Source of the DNA: CAVXYC01 sp046154735
Lineage (GTDB): Bacteria; Chloroflexota; UBA6077; JACCZL01
Length of the DNA stretch: 6,543 nucleotides
Assembly: GCA_046154735.1 (NCBI GenBank)
Contig: JBJXFJ010000298.1
Coordinates: 1 to 6,543 of the forward strand
Direction: 5' to 3'
Shown here one piece after another: positions 6,411-6,543 of the stretch (its first letter is position 1; each line of letters opens with the position of its first letter). The position numbers were made by a program, and so were the translations under genes. Under the pieces are notes generated by a model that saw only the letters and a list, made by a program, of their open reading frames with translations, did not search any database and was not told where the DNA came from.

Positions 6411-6543
6411 ATGGAAATGCGGGTACGGCGGAGCTTCACGGGCGCCTTCTAGTGGGAAACCGTGGAGTTGGTGCGCAGCTCTGATACATCCATCGCCCAG
6501 ATCGGCCGCGATCTCGGTCTCACGGAATTGGCCGCACGAGATC
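6411..6543 (+). pseudogene. IS3-family transposase OrfA, N-terminal fragment with in-frame stop
   Basis: Translation from ATG 6411 gives MEMRVRRSFTGAF, then TAG at 6450-6452, then in the same frame WETVELVRSSDTSIAQIGRDLGLTE and on to the window edge. This matches the helix-turn-helix start of IS3-group OrfA proteins, which typically read RRxFTxEFKxEAVxLVxxxGxSxxxVAxxLGL. The stop replaces the conserved Lys after Phe; AAG to TAG is a single-base change. GGGAG at 6400-6404 lies six bases before the ATG. In IS3 elements OrfA binds DNA and is fused to the DDE-domain OrfB by a -1 frameshift, but neither OrfB nor the right end is visible. The element is probably inactive unless the stop is a sequencing error, is suppressed, or is bypassed by a downstream start such as GTG 6462, which would lose the conserved N-terminus. 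Confidence 0.75.

Overview
The window is a bacterial chromosomal segment of moderately high GC content. It carries a catabolic gene run on the + strand, a convergent formyl-tetrahydrofolate synthetase gene (fhs), a divergent redoxin gene, and the first bases of a decayed IS3-type insertion sequence at the right edge. Two things loosely suggest Chloroflexota, for example a Dehalococcoidia/SAR202-like or soil lineage. One is the solute-binding protein with a Tat leader, a lipobox-like Cys and a long Ala/Pro linker. The other is the pairing of Rieske and extradiol dioxygenases next to fhs. This assignment is inference only; no phylogenetic marker is present.

Positions 1-3539 (+ strand) look like one operon with gaps of 46-47 bp and a good ribosome binding site before each complete gene. 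It holds the C-terminal part of a class III (LigB-type) extradiol ring-cleavage dioxygenase, a phthalate-dioxygenase-type Rieske oxygenase alpha subunit, and a family 5 (peptide/opine type) ABC solute-binding lipoprotein. Read together, this is part of an aromatic or heteroaromatic degradation module: uptake, ring hydroxylation or demethylation, then ring opening. The reductase partner, the ABC permeases and ATPases, and the regulators are not in the window. The extradiol dioxygenase has Val where the family usually has the catalytic His of its GGLSH motif.

Positions 3540-3848 hold no gene. They separate two convergent genes and contain a 14-bp palindrome, a striking 37-bp perfect inverted repeat with a 34-nt loop, and a second pair of 9-bp inverted arms. 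None is followed by a T-tract, so the long repeat looks more like a fold-back or mobile repeat than a standard intrinsic terminator.

Positions 3849-5504 (- strand) encode a full-length Fhs. A divergent intergenic region (5505-5706) separates it from a 165-aa thioredoxin-fold redoxin (5707-6204, + strand). Positions 6205-6410 hold no intact gene, only a possible C-terminal remnant of a minus-strand gene. From 6411 to the window end is the N-terminus of an IS3-family OrfA transposase with an in-frame TAG at codon 14, so the insertion sequence is probably inactive.

I see no convincing undescribed multi-gene system. The best leads are the altered LigB active-site motif, the 37-bp inverted repeat, and the dead IS3 element next to a possible disrupted gene.
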